This document shows, one piece after another, positions 1 to 9,084 of a DNA stretch of 64,000 nt (position 1 is its first letter; every line of letters begins with the position of its first letter). Location: assembly GCF_013170705.1 (NCBI RefSeq), contig NZ_CP033334.1:6549501-6613500 (forward strand). The letters run 5' to 3'. Below the pieces are notes generated by a model. It saw only the letters and a list, made by a program, of their open reading frames with translations, had not been told where the DNA came from and made no database searches. This DNA comes from Mesorhizobium loti. GTDB taxonomy: Bacteria; Pseudomonadota; Alphaproteobacteria; Rhizobiales; Rhizobiaceae. A program made the position numbers and the translations under genes.

Positions 1-518
1 GAGCGCACCAGCCGCGCGACGCTTGGCAGCTGAGCAACCGTGATAGCAACTATGAGGATACCGACGCCGGGCCCTGTCAGGGAAATAAGGGCGATGGCCA
101 GCAGAATCGTCGGAATCGACATAAGGCCGTCCATGACTCGCATTGTGACATTATCGAAGGCACGATTATAGCCGGCGATCACACCTATCATAAGGCCGCC
201 CAGAGCTGCGCCCGCCGCCGAAGTCAATCCGACTACTAGTGAGATCCGGGCGCCGAACACGGTTCGTGCAAACACGTCACGGCCTAGATTATCGCTTCCG
301 AACCACATCTCGGCGGAAGGTGGCTGGAGCCGTTTGAATGGATCTATGTTCAAAGGATCGCCGGCGTAAAGGGGGGCAGCGAGTGCTAGAACAATCAATA
401 GCGCCAAGAGGCCGCCGCCTATCAGAACCAACGGATGCCGCCTTGCCAGACGAGGAAGATCGGATAGCTGCAGACGACCCATCGGCGCAGCTTCAACTGG
501 TGCGGAGAGGAGCGTCAT
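1..518 (-). CDS. Dpp/Opp-type ABC transporter permease (DppC-like), partial
   Basis: Inner-membrane permease of a peptide-type ABC importer, cut off by the window edge after about 172 residues. Translation from the ATG at 518 gives a short cytoplasmic N-terminus, a first membrane helix (LIGGGLLALLIVLALAAPLY), the DppC hallmark FGSDNLGRDVFARTVFGARISL, and then the helices leading into the MDGLMSIPTILLAIAL segment that precedes the EAA loop. The ATG lies 2 bases beyond the stop of the upstream permease, so the two are almost certainly co-translated. The C-terminal half and the ATPase genes would lie left of the window. Substrate is inferred only from family and neighbours. Confidence 0.9.
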   Translation of the reverse strand, partial: MTLLSAPVEAAPMGRLQLSDLPRLARRHPLVLIGGGLLALLIVLALAAPLYAGDPLNIDPFKRLQPPSAEMWFGSDNLGRDVFARTVFGARISLVVGLTSAAGAALGGLMIGVIAGYNRAFDNVTMRVMDGLMSIPTILLAIALISLTGPGVGILIVAITVAQLPSVARLVR

Positions 519-519
519 T

Positions 520-1461
520 TCAGTACCGTATGCGAGGATCGACCAGGGTATATGAAAGATCGACCGCCAGATTGATTAGAACGTACAGGCCCGAAACGAG
601 GATGAGGACGCCTTGAATGACAGGGTAATCGCGGCTATTGATCGCATCGACCACCAAACGACCGATACCAGGTATATTGAAGACCGTTTCGGTGATGACG
701 ACCCCACCAATCAAACCCGCGAAGCTTAAACCGATTACAGTGAGGATCGGGGCCGCTGCATTCTTCAGAGCATGGTGGAAAAGCACGGAATATGTCGAAG
801 CGCCCTTCGCTGCGGCCGTCCGTATATAATCTTCGGACAGGACTTCGAGCATACTCGCCCGTGTGATCCGCGCGATGAAAGCAATGTAGGGTACGCTCAA
901 TGTCACGGTCGGGAGGATCAGGTGCTCAAGCCATGGCCCAAAGCCATGCTCGATAAGCTTATAACCTTGGACCGGCAGCCAATGTGTATTTATCGCGCAA
1001 AAATAGATCAGGAAAAATCCGACGACAAAGACCGGGACAGAAAAACCGAATGTCGCGAATGCCGTCAGTATCCGGTCGACAAGGCCACCCGCTCGCCATG
1101 CGGCAACGATACCGAAGCAGACGCCTGCCGTCACCGAAATGACCATCGTCAGGATCGATAGAGAAATAGTGGGTTCAAGCCGTTGCGAGACGAGTTCTAG
1201 AACTGGTCGCCCCGCAAAAAGCGAGGTCCCTAAATCCCCCTGCAGTATGTCGTGCACCCAACTTATGAATTGAATCGGCAGCGGATCATTCAGTCCCATC
1301 TGCTCGCGGATACCGGCGATCACCTCGGCGGTTGCCGCCTTGCCGGCGATCATCGCCGCGGGGTCACCGGGCGCCAGCCTGAGAAGCAGGAAAACGAACA
1401 TCCCGACCATCGCCATAACGGCGACGGTCGAGAACATTCTGCGAAGGATGTAGGTGGCCAT
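520..1461 (-). CDS. Dpp/Opp-type ABC transporter permease (DppB-like)
   Basis: First permease of the same importer, 313 residues, the usual DppB length. An N-terminal membrane helix (YILRRMFSTVAVMAMVGMFV) is followed by the DppB signature LLRLAPGDPA, a periplasmic stretch with MGLNDPLPIQF, further helices, and the EAA-type loop DYIRTAAAKGASTYSVLFHHALKN, which contacts the ATPases. It ends in the typical VDLSYTLVDPRIRY. I placed the start at 1461 because the ATG shares a base with the stop of the binding-protein gene (TAATG), which indicates translational coupling; the open frame continues further upstream only through unrelated sequence. Confidence 0.93.
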   Translation of the reverse strand: MATYILRRMFSTVAVMAMVGMFVFLLLRLAPGDPAAMIAGKAATAEVIAGIREQMGLNDPLPIQFISWVHDILQGDLGTSLFAGRPVLELVSQRLEPTISLSILTMVISVTAGVCFGIVAAWRAGGLVDRILTAFATFGFSVPVFVVGFFLIYFCAINTHWLPVQGYKLIEHGFGPWLEHLILPTVTLSVPYIAFIARITRASMLEVLSEDYIRTAAAKGASTYSVLFHHALKNAAAPILTVIGLSFAGLIGGVVITETVFNIPGIGRLVVDAINSRDYPVIQGVLILVSGLYVLINLAVDLSYTLVDPRIRY

Positions 1462-3065
1462 TAGCCCGAAACCCTTTGCATGTTCCACATCGGGAGATAC
1501 GCAGGCATGCCGATTAGACCAGTGAGAGACTTGCGGCGGGCGCTTGGTTGGACATACGCACCTAGGTAAACCATACCGACAAAATCCCAATAGACCTTCT
1601 GCATCTTGCCCGCCAGCGCTTGACGCTCTTCCAGCGTGTCGACCTCCACCCATTTGGCCCGCAATGACTCATACTCGTCGCTTGTCGGCCACCCGTACCA
1701 TCCCTTCTTGCCGTTCGCGACCATGTCGATATTGGTATGCGGCTGAGTCGTGCCATAATTGCTGTGATCCGTGATGAAGAGGCTCCATCCGCCCTCTTCG
1801 ACAGAACCCATCTTTGCCCGGCGCTCGACAATCCCGCCCCAGTCGCTCGGCGCGAGTTCGACATTCGCCCCGATTTTACGCAATTCGGCCGCCAGTAGCT
1901 GCGAAGCATTGCTGGACTCGGTCCAGTCGGTAGGTTGGAGAAGGACAATCTTTTCCCCGGCATATCCAGCCTCATTCAAGAGCCGCTTGGCGCCTTCCGG
2001 GTCGCCGCCCTTTTTGAACCATTCCGTATTTTCGTCGTTTGAATAGGGCGTATCGTTTCCGAACAGAGAAGTTATGGTTCTGAAGTATTTCGGGTTACCG
2101 AACGAGGCCTGCAAGAACGCCTCCTGATCGACAAGGTGAAGTATCGCCTGTCGCGCCTTGACGTTGTCGAATGGTTTCTGAAGGCAATTCATGCGCAAGA
2201 GCAAAATCCGGCCTCCCTTGTCAAGAATCTCGAGCTGCAGGTTGGGATCGCTTTCAATTACCGAGAGAAGATCGGTGGACGGCGTCTGAATAAAATCGAT
2301 CTCACCTGCCTGCAGGGCCGCGTAGGCAGTCTGCTGATCGGCGATATTTTCCCAGACGACGCGATCAACGTTAACCACCTTTCCGCCGGCAAAACCGTCG
2401 GCGGTCTCCCTGCGCGGAACATATTGTTCATTACGATCGTACGTGATGCTGGCGCCGGGCTTGGATAGCGCTTCATTGAACTTAAAGGGACCCGACCCAA
2501 TATTCGTGGTTACCTGCTCGGTTGCGGGGCGGTTCGCGTCCTTTTCGCGCATGATGAATAGAGGCGGCGCTGAAGCTAAGATTTCGGGCAGAAGCCCTAA
2601 AGGCTCCTTAAGTGCGATGGAGAAGGTTCTGTCATCCTTCTTCGAAATGTCCTTCGTTCGCTCCATCATCAGCTGCCCGCCAGACTGCACCTGCGCCCAT
2701 CGGCGGATCGAGGCGACACAGTCCGCCGCAGTGACGGCGGCGCCATCGTGCCAAGAGAGACCATCGCGGAGTTCAAAAGTATATGTCTTCTTGTCGTCGG
2801 ATACACCCCACTTCTGTACCATTTGTGGCTGCACCATAAACTTGGAATCCAGCGCAAACAGCGTGTCGTAAATTGCCAGACCATGCGACTGAGCTGTGTC
2901 ATCTGTCGTAAACATTGGATCGAAGGTGCGAGGGAAAGAACCCATCACCATGCGCACCGTCCGCCCCGCGGTTGCCGCTGTCTGCGCCCGCAGTACCGAT
3001 GGGACCGAAAACGCCGTCCCGGCAGCCAAGCTTGCCTTAATGAGGTCGCGTCGAGTGATTGTCAT
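1461..3065 (-). CDS. Extracellular solute-binding protein, family 5 (DppA/OppA-like)
   Basis: Periplasmic binding protein of the importer, 534 residues. The N-terminus has a twin-arginine signal (TITRRDLIKASLAAG followed by a hydrophobic stretch and an A-rich cleavage region), so it is probably exported folded by Tat. The mature part has the family-5 hallmarks: RTFDPMFTTDDTAQSHGLAIYDTLF near the N-terminus, YTFELRDGLSWHDGAAVTAADC, and repeated lobes to a conserved end. An AAGGGGA Shine-Dalgarno lies about 8 bases before the ATG. It heads the operon (binding protein, DppB, DppC). The ligand cannot be read from sequence; the nearby M20 and M24 hydrolases suggest peptides or N-acylated amino acids. 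Confidence 0.92.
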   Translation of the reverse strand: MTITRRDLIKASLAAGTAFSVPSVLRAQTAATAGRTVRMVMGSFPRTFDPMFTTDDTAQSHGLAIYDTLFALDSKFMVQPQMVQKWGVSDDKKTYTFELRDGLSWHDGAAVTAADCVASIRRWAQVQSGGQLMMERTKDISKKDDRTFSIALKEPLGLLPEILASAPPLFIMREKDANRPATEQVTTNIGSGPFKFNEALSKPGASITYDRNEQYVPRRETADGFAGGKVVNVDRVVWENIADQQTAYAALQAGEIDFIQTPSTDLLSVIESDPNLQLEILDKGGRILLLRMNCLQKPFDNVKARQAILHLVDQEAFLQASFGNPKYFRTITSLFGNDTPYSNDENTEWFKKGGDPEGAKRLLNEAGYAGEKIVLLQPTDWTESSNASQLLAAELRKIGANVELAPSDWGGIVERRAKMGSVEEGGWSLFITDHSNYGTTQPHTNIDMVANGKKGWYGWPTSDEYESLRAKWVEVDTLEERQALAGKMQKVYWDFVGMVYLGAYVQPSARRKSLTGLIGMPAYLPMWNMQRVSG

Positions 3066-3324
3066 GCTTCAGTTCCCCTTCTTGAGCCAGGCGCGTGGAT
3101 TTACCCGCGGCGTTTGTTGACCGAGAGGAATGTGACATGAGTAGATATAAGTTTCGCGTCATAGTGACGCGCTGCTGAAATAATCATTTCACCAAGCGAC
3201 GCAGTTTGGAACGCCGTTGCGCATTTCGGGGAATGGGTCGTGCCCCGGTGGTGTAGCTCGTTTTTTGTGTGACAGCAGTCGCAGTTACGTTCACAGGCCT
3301 GACGTGATAGTCGGGCGCGTCGGA

Positions 3325-3412
3325 GACGACGAGCTTGACGCCGCGGAGGCCGCGGCGTGTCAGCTTGCGCAGGAACTCCGTCCAGATCGGCTCGCCTCCG
3401 AGGTGCCGATCT
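3325..3412 (-). pseudogene. IS256-family transposase fragment
   Basis: A short minus-strand stretch reads GGEPIWTEFLRKLTRRGLRGVKLVVSDA, a well-conserved block of IS256/Mutator-type transposases around the second catalytic Asp region. Frame and similarity are lost on both sides, and the IS6-type end starts immediately to the right. It is a remnant with no function. Confidence 0.6.
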
Positions 3413-4012
3413 GGTGCTGTCACATTGATTGAGCGGTAAGGTAGCAGCGCGCCTATGACGGTGGGGGCACCGACCTACAAGAACCACCGCTATCCGTTCG
3501 AAATCGTAGCCCGTGCGGTCTGGCTCTACTTCCGCTTTAATCTGAGCCTGCGCGATGTCGAGGAAATGCTGCACGATCGCGGGATCGTCGTTTCCTGCGA
3601 GACCATCCGCCGATGGTGCCGAAAGCACGGCCCTGGTTATGTGCGCCGCATACACCGCAAGACGCCGACGTAAGGCGATGTCTGGCACCTCGATGAAGTC
3701 TTGGTGCGCATCAACGGTCAGAAATGCTGGTTGTGGAGAGCGGTTGATCAGGACGGATATGTGCTCGATGAGATCGTCCAGACGCGCCGCAACCCAAGGC
3801 CGCCAAGCGCCTGCTGACGCGACTTCTGAAGAGCAGGGCATGTCGCCAAAGCGTATGGTCCCCGACAAATTGCGCTCCTACGGGGCGGCCAAACGCCAGG
3901 TCACGCCGAAGGTGGAACACCGCTCGCATAAAGGCTTGAACAACCGGGCGGAGAATTCTCACCTGCCGTTCCGAAAACGGGAGCGAACGCGACAGGGTTT
4001 CCGGTCGGTCGG
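3413..4012 (+). mobile_element. IS6-family element, copy 1 (inactivated, right end missing)
   Basis: Begins with the end sequence GGTGCTGTCACATTGATTG that also bounds copy 2 at 20755. The translation has the IS6 (IS26-type) order: YPFEIVARAVWLYFRFNLSLRDVEEML, the HTH region, then GDVWHLDEVLVRINGQKCWLWRAVDQDGYVLD with the first catalytic Asp, and later RSYGAAKRQVTPKVEHRSHKGLNNRAENSHLPFRKRER. It cannot encode a transposase. A TAA interrupts the frame just before GDVWHLDE (3673), a base is missing near KNPKAAKR, and another is missing before QGMSPKRM. The TAA and the second deletion are shared with copy 2. Similarity stops abruptly at about 4012, where an IS3 remnant begins. Confidence 0.85.
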
Positions 4013-4017
4013 CTTGT

Positions 4018-4953
4018 CGGCGGGCGGGAATCAGCCAGGCGACCTATTTCACCTGGAAAAAGAAATTCGACGGACTGCTGCCGACGGCTGAAGCAGCTTG
4101 AGGACGAGAACGGCAAGCTGAGGAAGCTGGTCGCCGACCTGTCATTGGACAAGGAGATGCTGCAGGACGTGATCCGCCGAAAACTGTGAGGCCTGGTCGC
4201 AAACGCGAGCTGGTGGCGGAGACGTGTGATGAGTGGAACTTGTCGATCCGACGGGCATGCCGGGTTCTGGAGTTCGACACGTCGACCTATCACTACAAGT
4301 CCCGCCGCCGCGATCAGGCCGGCATCGAAGCTCGGATCAAGGAAATCTGCGCCTACACGGGTCCGCTACGGATACCGGCGCGTGCACGTAATGCTCACGC
4401 GCGAGGGCTGGAACATAACATGAAGCGAACCTATCGAATTTACAGGGACTTGGGCCTGCAGCTCAGGAACAAGACGCCGAAGCGGCGTGTGAAGGCGAAG
4501 CTGCGGGAAGGCCGTGAGGAAGCCGTCGGCCCGAACGACGTCTGGGCGATGGACTTCGTCCACGATCAGCTCGCGACGGGCAAGAAGATCCGTGTGCTGA
4601 CGGTCGTCGACACGTTCTCCCGCTATGTGCCTGTGCTCGACCCGCGGTTCAGCTATCGGGCAGAGGATATGGTCAGGGCACTGGAACAGGTCTGTCCGAA
4701 GATCGGCTATCCGAAGACGATCCGCGTCGACCAAGGCTCCGAGTTCGTCTCCCGCGACCTCGACCTATGGGCCTACGCGAAAGGCGTGACGCTCGACTTC
4801 AGCAGGCCGGGAAAGCCCACCGACAACGCCTACATCGAAGCCTTCAACGGCCGCTTCAGGGCGGAGTGCCTGAACGCCCATTCGTTCCTGACCCTTGCCG
4901 ACGCCGCCGAAAAGTTGGAGGATTGGCGTAGATACTACAATCCTGTTTCATAA
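4018..4953 (+). pseudogene. IS3-family transposase remnant (orfA tail plus orfB)
   Basis: The orfA tail reads QATYFTWKKKFDGLLP and then, after a frameshift, LKQLEDENGKLRKLVADLSLDKEMLQDVIRRKL, typical of the IS407/ISRj-type group. OrfB starts at 4186 (MRPGRKRELVAE) and contains the rve DDE core: VWAMDFVHDQL (Asp), TIRVDQGSEFVSRDLD (Asp), FNGRFRAECLNAHSF (Glu). Two defects show it is dead. Between about 4350 and 4423 the frame is shifted and then restored, replacing the conserved RVRYGYRRVHVMLTREGW block. The C-terminus also stops at WRRYYNPVS where the family normally continues with an RPHSAIGY-type end. Confidence 0.85.
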
Positions 4954-4964
4954 CACCCATCTGC

Positions 4965-5468
4965 CTATGTCGTTGAAGTGAATAGGTTTTGCTGATCGGG
5001 ATGCGATCCCGTGGGGTATTTTGGGCTTTGCCGCGCGCGATGAACGATGCGCTGAGCCGCCGGTTCGCCAAGCGTTGATCGGCTGAAGATCCACGGACCG
5101 TCCGGTAGAGGATGAACGCCTTCGATGTCGCCCGCCTCGGCGGCGAGCCTGAGGGTCTTCGGTGCGAGGCCGAGAAGGCGCGCCGCCTTGTTCAGGTTAA
5201 GCCATGGCTCTTTGCCGTCCGCCGCTGGCCGGAAGACCGGGATCTTGTGATGCGACCTGTGCGCGGTGACCCGTTCGCGGGTCCATCGATTGCCGTGGCC
5301 GGTCACCAGTCCATTGCGGTTGAGGATGCCGGCAATCAGATCATCATTGGCGATGAGCACCAGTTGGCGGACGGCCGCGATGATATCGCCGGAGGTGCTG
5401 TTGCGCTGTCCTCGGCGCCGCTTCGGCAGGCGCAGTTCAGTATGGACGCCGCTGATCTCGTTGCTCAC
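4965..5468 (-). pseudogene. C-terminal fragment of a large serine recombinase (resolvase/invertase family)
   Basis: A 167-residue open frame that resembles only the C-terminal part of Mesorhizobium-type recombinases: LPKRRRGQ, IAAVRQLVLIANDDLIAGILNRNGLVTGHGNRWTRERVTAHRSHHKIPVFR, then LNLNKAARLLGLAPKTLRLAAEAGDIEGVHPLPDGPWIFSR, which looks like a helix-turn-helix. The catalytic N-terminal resolvase domain with its nucleophilic Ser is absent; upstream sequence is unrelated. It is flanked by the IS3 remnant and the M24 gene. I infer a relic of an island mobility gene. Family assignment is from memory of related proteins and is moderately sure. Confidence 0.5.
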
Positions 5469-5562
5469 TCACGATGGCGCCGCCAGCCCGCCATCGTGAG
5501 AAAGCCGGGAAACTCTACCTTCCGGCGGTTCAGAATGGTAGCGGAGCAGCGCCTCCAATCGA

Positions 5563-6783
5563 CTACTTAACGACGGGGATTTGTCGCGGAGCACGCGAGG
5601 TGAGCAATTTCGCCCCGCTTTCGGTCACTACGACGACTTCTTCATGGAGCATTAGCTTTGAAGAGCCATCAAAATAGGATGGATACGTCATACTGGGCTC
5701 AATATTGATGATCATACCTGGCTCCAGTATCGTGTTGTCATTCTGCTGAACGGAAGGCAGCTCTGGCATCCATAAACCCATGGAGTGACCCATACGGCCG
5801 ATAGTGGAGCTTTTTCCTAGATTCGTCGAATGAGATAGCGCATCGGACATTGCAGTCCACACGTTACAGATTGGAACGCCTGGCTGTGCAGCACTAATTC
5901 CTACTTCTGTCGCTTCCCAAACCGCCTGGTAGACATCCTGTGTATGCGGATCAGCTTCTCCGAAAGAGAAGTTGCGGTTGAAGTCGCTCCAATAAAAATT
6001 GAACAAGCAGCCAGCATCAATGAAAAGCACATCCCCCCCAGACAGCACTTTATCGGTCGGCTCACCGTAGCAGCGCGAATATCCTCCACGGCCTGAAGCA
6101 CTGTCGATCTTCGGAGTTTTGTCGACGCCGTGAATGAAGCATCCAAATTCGAAAAGACGGCAGGCCTCTCGCTCCGTCATTCCGAAGTGCAATTGGTGAG
6201 TCAAATTGTCAAAGACCTGGGAAACGGCTCTACATACAGTTCTAATGCGATCAATTTCGCCCTCTGACTTAATCATTCTCAATGGTGTCAGAATTGGTCC
6301 TGACGCATCGGCAAATGTCCGAGGCCTTATTGCTTCTCTTATACGTAAAAAGTCTCCTCCAGGCACTCCGAGTCTGCTTTCTGCGCCAAGCTCGATCCCG
6401 ATCCGGGCATGTTCTGGCAACAGTTCATTTAAGAGTTTTGCAACTTCGGAGACGCCTTCATCTTTCGGATTCGGACCCGGCCAAGTACGGAAATCTTTTA
6501 TCCAGGTGGTTTCCCTGAAAAATTCATCTAGACCAGTTGGAACAATTGCTATCGCCTCACCAGACTGCAGGAGCAAGAAAAAGCGCGGTCGCGTAGTCTG
6601 AATGGGAGTGGTGCTGGTGTCGTCAACAAAATAGCGGAAGTTATGTTCGGACGTGACGAGAATCGCGTCAAAAGCATGCTCCTTCATTAACTGCCGCGCG
6701 TTCAGAATCCGATTTTCACACTCAATCCGCGGAAACGGCACGTGAGGGATGGTTATAATGCCAGAAAGATGTGGATTGGACAT
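5563..6783 (-). CDS. M24-family metallopeptidase (Xaa-Pro aminopeptidase/creatinase-like)
   Basis: 406 residues, a normal length for a two-domain M24 enzyme: N-terminal creatinase-like domain (about 1-160) and C-terminal pita-bread catalytic domain. Metal ligands are visible in order: Asp in VLFIDAGCLF, Asp in WSDFNRNFSFG, His in GRMGHSMGLWMPELPS, Glu in MIINIEPS and Glu in MLHEEVVVV. It should hydrolyse an amide or peptide bond N-terminal to proline, or a related small amide; the exact substrate is unknown. AGGAGA lies 6 bases before the ATG. It follows the M20 gene by 68 bases on the same strand, and with that gene and the Dpp-type importer suggests a catabolic unit for small peptides or amides. 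Confidence 0.9.
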   Translation of the reverse strand: MSNPHLSGIITIPHVPFPRIECENRILNARQLMKEHAFDAILVTSEHNFRYFVDDTSTTPIQTTRPRFFLLLQSGEAIAIVPTGLDEFFRETTWIKDFRTWPGPNPKDEGVSEVAKLLNELLPEHARIGIELGAESRLGVPGGDFLRIREAIRPRTFADASGPILTPLRMIKSEGEIDRIRTVCRAVSQVFDNLTHQLHFGMTEREACRLFEFGCFIHGVDKTPKIDSASGRGGYSRCYGEPTDKVLSGGDVLFIDAGCLFNFYWSDFNRNFSFGEADPHTQDVYQAVWEATEVGISAAQPGVPICNVWTAMSDALSHSTNLGKSSTIGRMGHSMGLWMPELPSVQQNDNTILEPGMIINIEPSMTYPSYFDGSSKLMLHEEVVVVTESGAKLLTSRAPRQIPVVK

Positions 6784-6850
6784 GACTTCTCCTGCAAACT
6801 TACTTGGTAATCAAGAATGTCAACGATTCACGTTTCGGATCAGATTCCTC

Positions 6851-8035
6851 TCAAACCGGCAACACTATCTCTACTAGGCTGATCCAGAACCCGATGCCAT
6901 AGACAAGGGCCTCATCGTCAAAATCATAAGCCGGATTGTGCAGAGAAGGCGACGATCCATTTCCAAGAAAAATCATGGCGCCCGGGCGCGCCTCAAGCAT
7001 ATAGGCGAAATCCTCTGCGCCCATACTCATCCTGACCTTGTCGTTCACTGATGCGGCTCCCACCACGTTGCGAGCCGCCGTGGCCGCAAAATTCGTCTCT
7101 TTAGCGTGATTGAAAGTAACCGGAACAGATCGGCGATAAGTGAACTCGATATCGGCGGCGAATCCACGCGCAATGCCCTGAGCGGAAGCAAACACCTCTC
7201 GCTCGGCAAAATCTCTCAGCTCGGATGAAAGCGTCCTCACAGTCCCAGCGATTTCAACGTTATCGGGAATGACATTGTAGGCTTCTGCGGCCTTCAACTT
7301 TGTCACTGAGATCACGAGGGAGTCCATAGGATCAGTTTTGCGCGAGACCAGTGTCTGCAGACCCATGATGATCTGTGCTGCAACAACCACAGGATCTATA
7401 GTTCGACTCGGCGAAGCCGCATGACCACCCCTGCCCTTTACGACTATGTCGAAGTCATCTTGCGACGCCATGATGGGACCATCGCAAATTGCGAATGTGC
7501 CGATCTCCACCCCTGGCCTGTTGTGCATGCCGAAGACCTGGGAGATGTTGAAGCGATCCATGATCCCCTCTAGGACCATTTTCAGACCACCCGATGGCAG
7601 TTCAACCTCTTCTGCCGGCTGGAAGATCAGAGCAACGGAGCCCTTGAAGTTGCGCGTTCTTGCGAAATGTTTCGCGGCGCCCAGCAACATGGCCGTGTGC
7701 CCGTCATGGCCGCATGCATGCATTCGGCCCGGCATTTTCGATGCCCAGGGCTTGCCTGAAGCCTCAACAATTGGCAAGGCATCCATGTCAGCCCTAAACC
7801 CCACAGTCGGCCCGTCGCCGCCTTTACCCTGGACAATCGCGACTATGCCCGTCTCAGCAATCCCCGTTTCGATGTGATTGATACCAAACGAGGCTAATTT
7901 CTCCGCAACGAATTGTGCTGTGTTAGGTAGCCGGTAATCGAGTTCAGGATATTGATGAAGATACCGGCGCCATTCGGTTGCTTCGCGCTGCAGATCCCGG
8001 AAAATTTCAAAGCTTGTCATTCTGCATTTATCCAT
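6851..8035 (-). CDS. M20D-family amidohydrolase (hippurate/N-acyl-amino-acid hydrolase type)
   Basis: 394 residues, matching the HipO/IAA-amino acid hydrolase family. It shows GFRADMDALPI, the metal-binding block MPGRMHACGHDGHTAMLLGAA, FIFQPAEE-like ALIFQPAEEVELPSGG with the general-base Glu, FGMHNRPG, and the late MSMGAEDFAYMLEARPGAMIFLGNG with a further ligand. The insert from about 185 to 300 is the dimerisation domain. Predicted cytoplasmic, releasing an amino acid from an N-acyl conjugate; in plant-associated bacteria such enzymes often act on auxin or other amino-acid conjugates, but the substrate is not readable here. The start could also be the Met six codons in. It is the first gene of a two-gene unit with the M24 peptidase. 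Confidence 0.9.
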   Translation of the reverse strand: MDKCRMTSFEIFRDLQREATEWRRYLHQYPELDYRLPNTAQFVAEKLASFGINHIETGIAETGIVAIVQGKGGDGPTVGFRADMDALPIVEASGKPWASKMPGRMHACGHDGHTAMLLGAAKHFARTRNFKGSVALIFQPAEEVELPSGGLKMVLEGIMDRFNISQVFGMHNRPGVEIGTFAICDGPIMASQDDFDIVVKGRGGHAASPSRTIDPVVVAAQIIMGLQTLVSRKTDPMDSLVISVTKLKAAEAYNVIPDNVEIAGTVRTLSSELRDFAEREVFASAQGIARGFAADIEFTYRRSVPVTFNHAKETNFAATAARNVVGAASVNDKVRMSMGAEDFAYMLEARPGAMIFLGNGSSPSLHNPAYDFDDEALVYGIGFWISLVEIVLPV

Positions 8036-8540
8036 ATTTAGAACTTTTCGCCGGACCGTTTAGATGCAAATTTCCAGCGTCATTCTGCTCGGAAAAGGGC
8101 AAAGGATTCAATGGAGACCTTCTTTGAGGATACCTTACGAAAAAAACTCAATCTCGTTTTAATCGGCCGTAAATCAATATGCTGCATTATGACGAGGGAT
8201 TTACACCAAACTGCGTTTCCTGTTGAAATATCCGCTACAGCAAAGGATGATTTTTGAAATGTCGTCAGCGTTTAAGGCGCCTGGACCGGTCGTCAGATCA
8301 GCTGCCTCTGACTGACGAAAAGCGACCTTCCGATTATTGGCCCGGCCCGCACGTTCGACTGGACACGGGATGACATCTGAATTGTCGCTCCTGCTATGGA
8401 ATCTATCTCGTACAATAACTTCGTACACATTCAGTCGTAATCGTCATAGAAGCACTGTAGGCGAGCGGCGTAGCGGGGTGGCCATCAATGTTTTCCGGGA
8501 GAGTCTGGTTGTTCACACTCCAACCTGATGAAGGATCACT
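8036..8540. other. Intergenic stretch without a recognisable gene
   Basis: Upstream region of the M20/M24 unit; it should hold that promoter, but I see no clear sigma-70, sigma-54 or NifA site. The part after about 8460 leads into the IS256 fragment and is probably its 5' end. Confidence 0.5.
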
Positions 8541-8690
8541 GATGACCGACGACGTGATGATCCTGCGCTCGCTCGTTGAGAAGAGCGCCGATGTGGATTT
8601 GTTGCGCGAGATGATCGGCTTTGTCGCTGAGAAGCTGATGGAGATAGAGGTGGGCGCGGCCACCGGCTCCGCCTATGGCGAGAAGAGGCG
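8541..8690 (+). pseudogene. IS256-family transposase N-terminal fragment
   Basis: MTDDVMILRSLVEKSADVDLLREMIGFVAEKLMEIEVGAATGSAYGEK is the N-terminal start of a common rhizobial IS256-type transposase. The frame continues into unrelated sequence after about 50 residues, so this is a truncated relic. It is a different subtype from the complete IS256 element at 20792. Confidence 0.7.
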
Positions 8691-8848
8691 TTGTCAGTCG
8701 TCTAATTGCGGACCGAAATGCAAGCCCAAATTTGTATTGAGGTGTCGTTTGCCGGGAGCACGGTCGTCTTCGCGGTCGACATGAAGCCGCCGCATGATGG
8801 GCTTCGCGAGGGATGGAGCCTTCCAAGGTTTAAAACGCAATCGCGAGC

Positions 8849-9065
8849 GTTGTGACGCCAACGATGCAACTGACACAGCGGAATGGCTCGGCCCACGTCC
8901 TGGCAGGGACGTCTCGTTACGCCTCGGGTATGCCGGCCGAGGCGGTGTTGCGCTGCGCGATCCTCAAGCAGTATCGGCAACTGAGCTACCAGGAGCTGGC
9001 GTTCCATCTCGAGGACTCCGCCTCGTTTCGCGCCTTTGCCCGCCTGCCCTGGTCGTGGAGCCCGC
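8849..9065 (+). pseudogene. ISNCY-like transposase, N-terminal part (split element)
   Basis: GTG-initiated frame MTPTMQLTQRNGSAHVLAGTSRYASGMPAEAVLRCAILKQYRQLSYQELAFHLEDSASFRAFARLPWSWSP, the conserved N-terminal block of a group of ISNCY/IS5-like transposases. Similarity stops at about 9065. The C-terminal part of the same protein family lies at 12300-13111 in the same orientation, so one element was split by the rve-type and IS66 insertions between them. Confidence 0.7.
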
Positions 9066-9084
9066 TGCGGCGCGGCAATCAACG

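Noticed and set aside
3101..3868. 255-codon minus-strand open frame
   Set aside because: It is antisense to the IS6-type transposase relic and shows no family features; the same shadow frame recurs at copy 2 (22930-23271).
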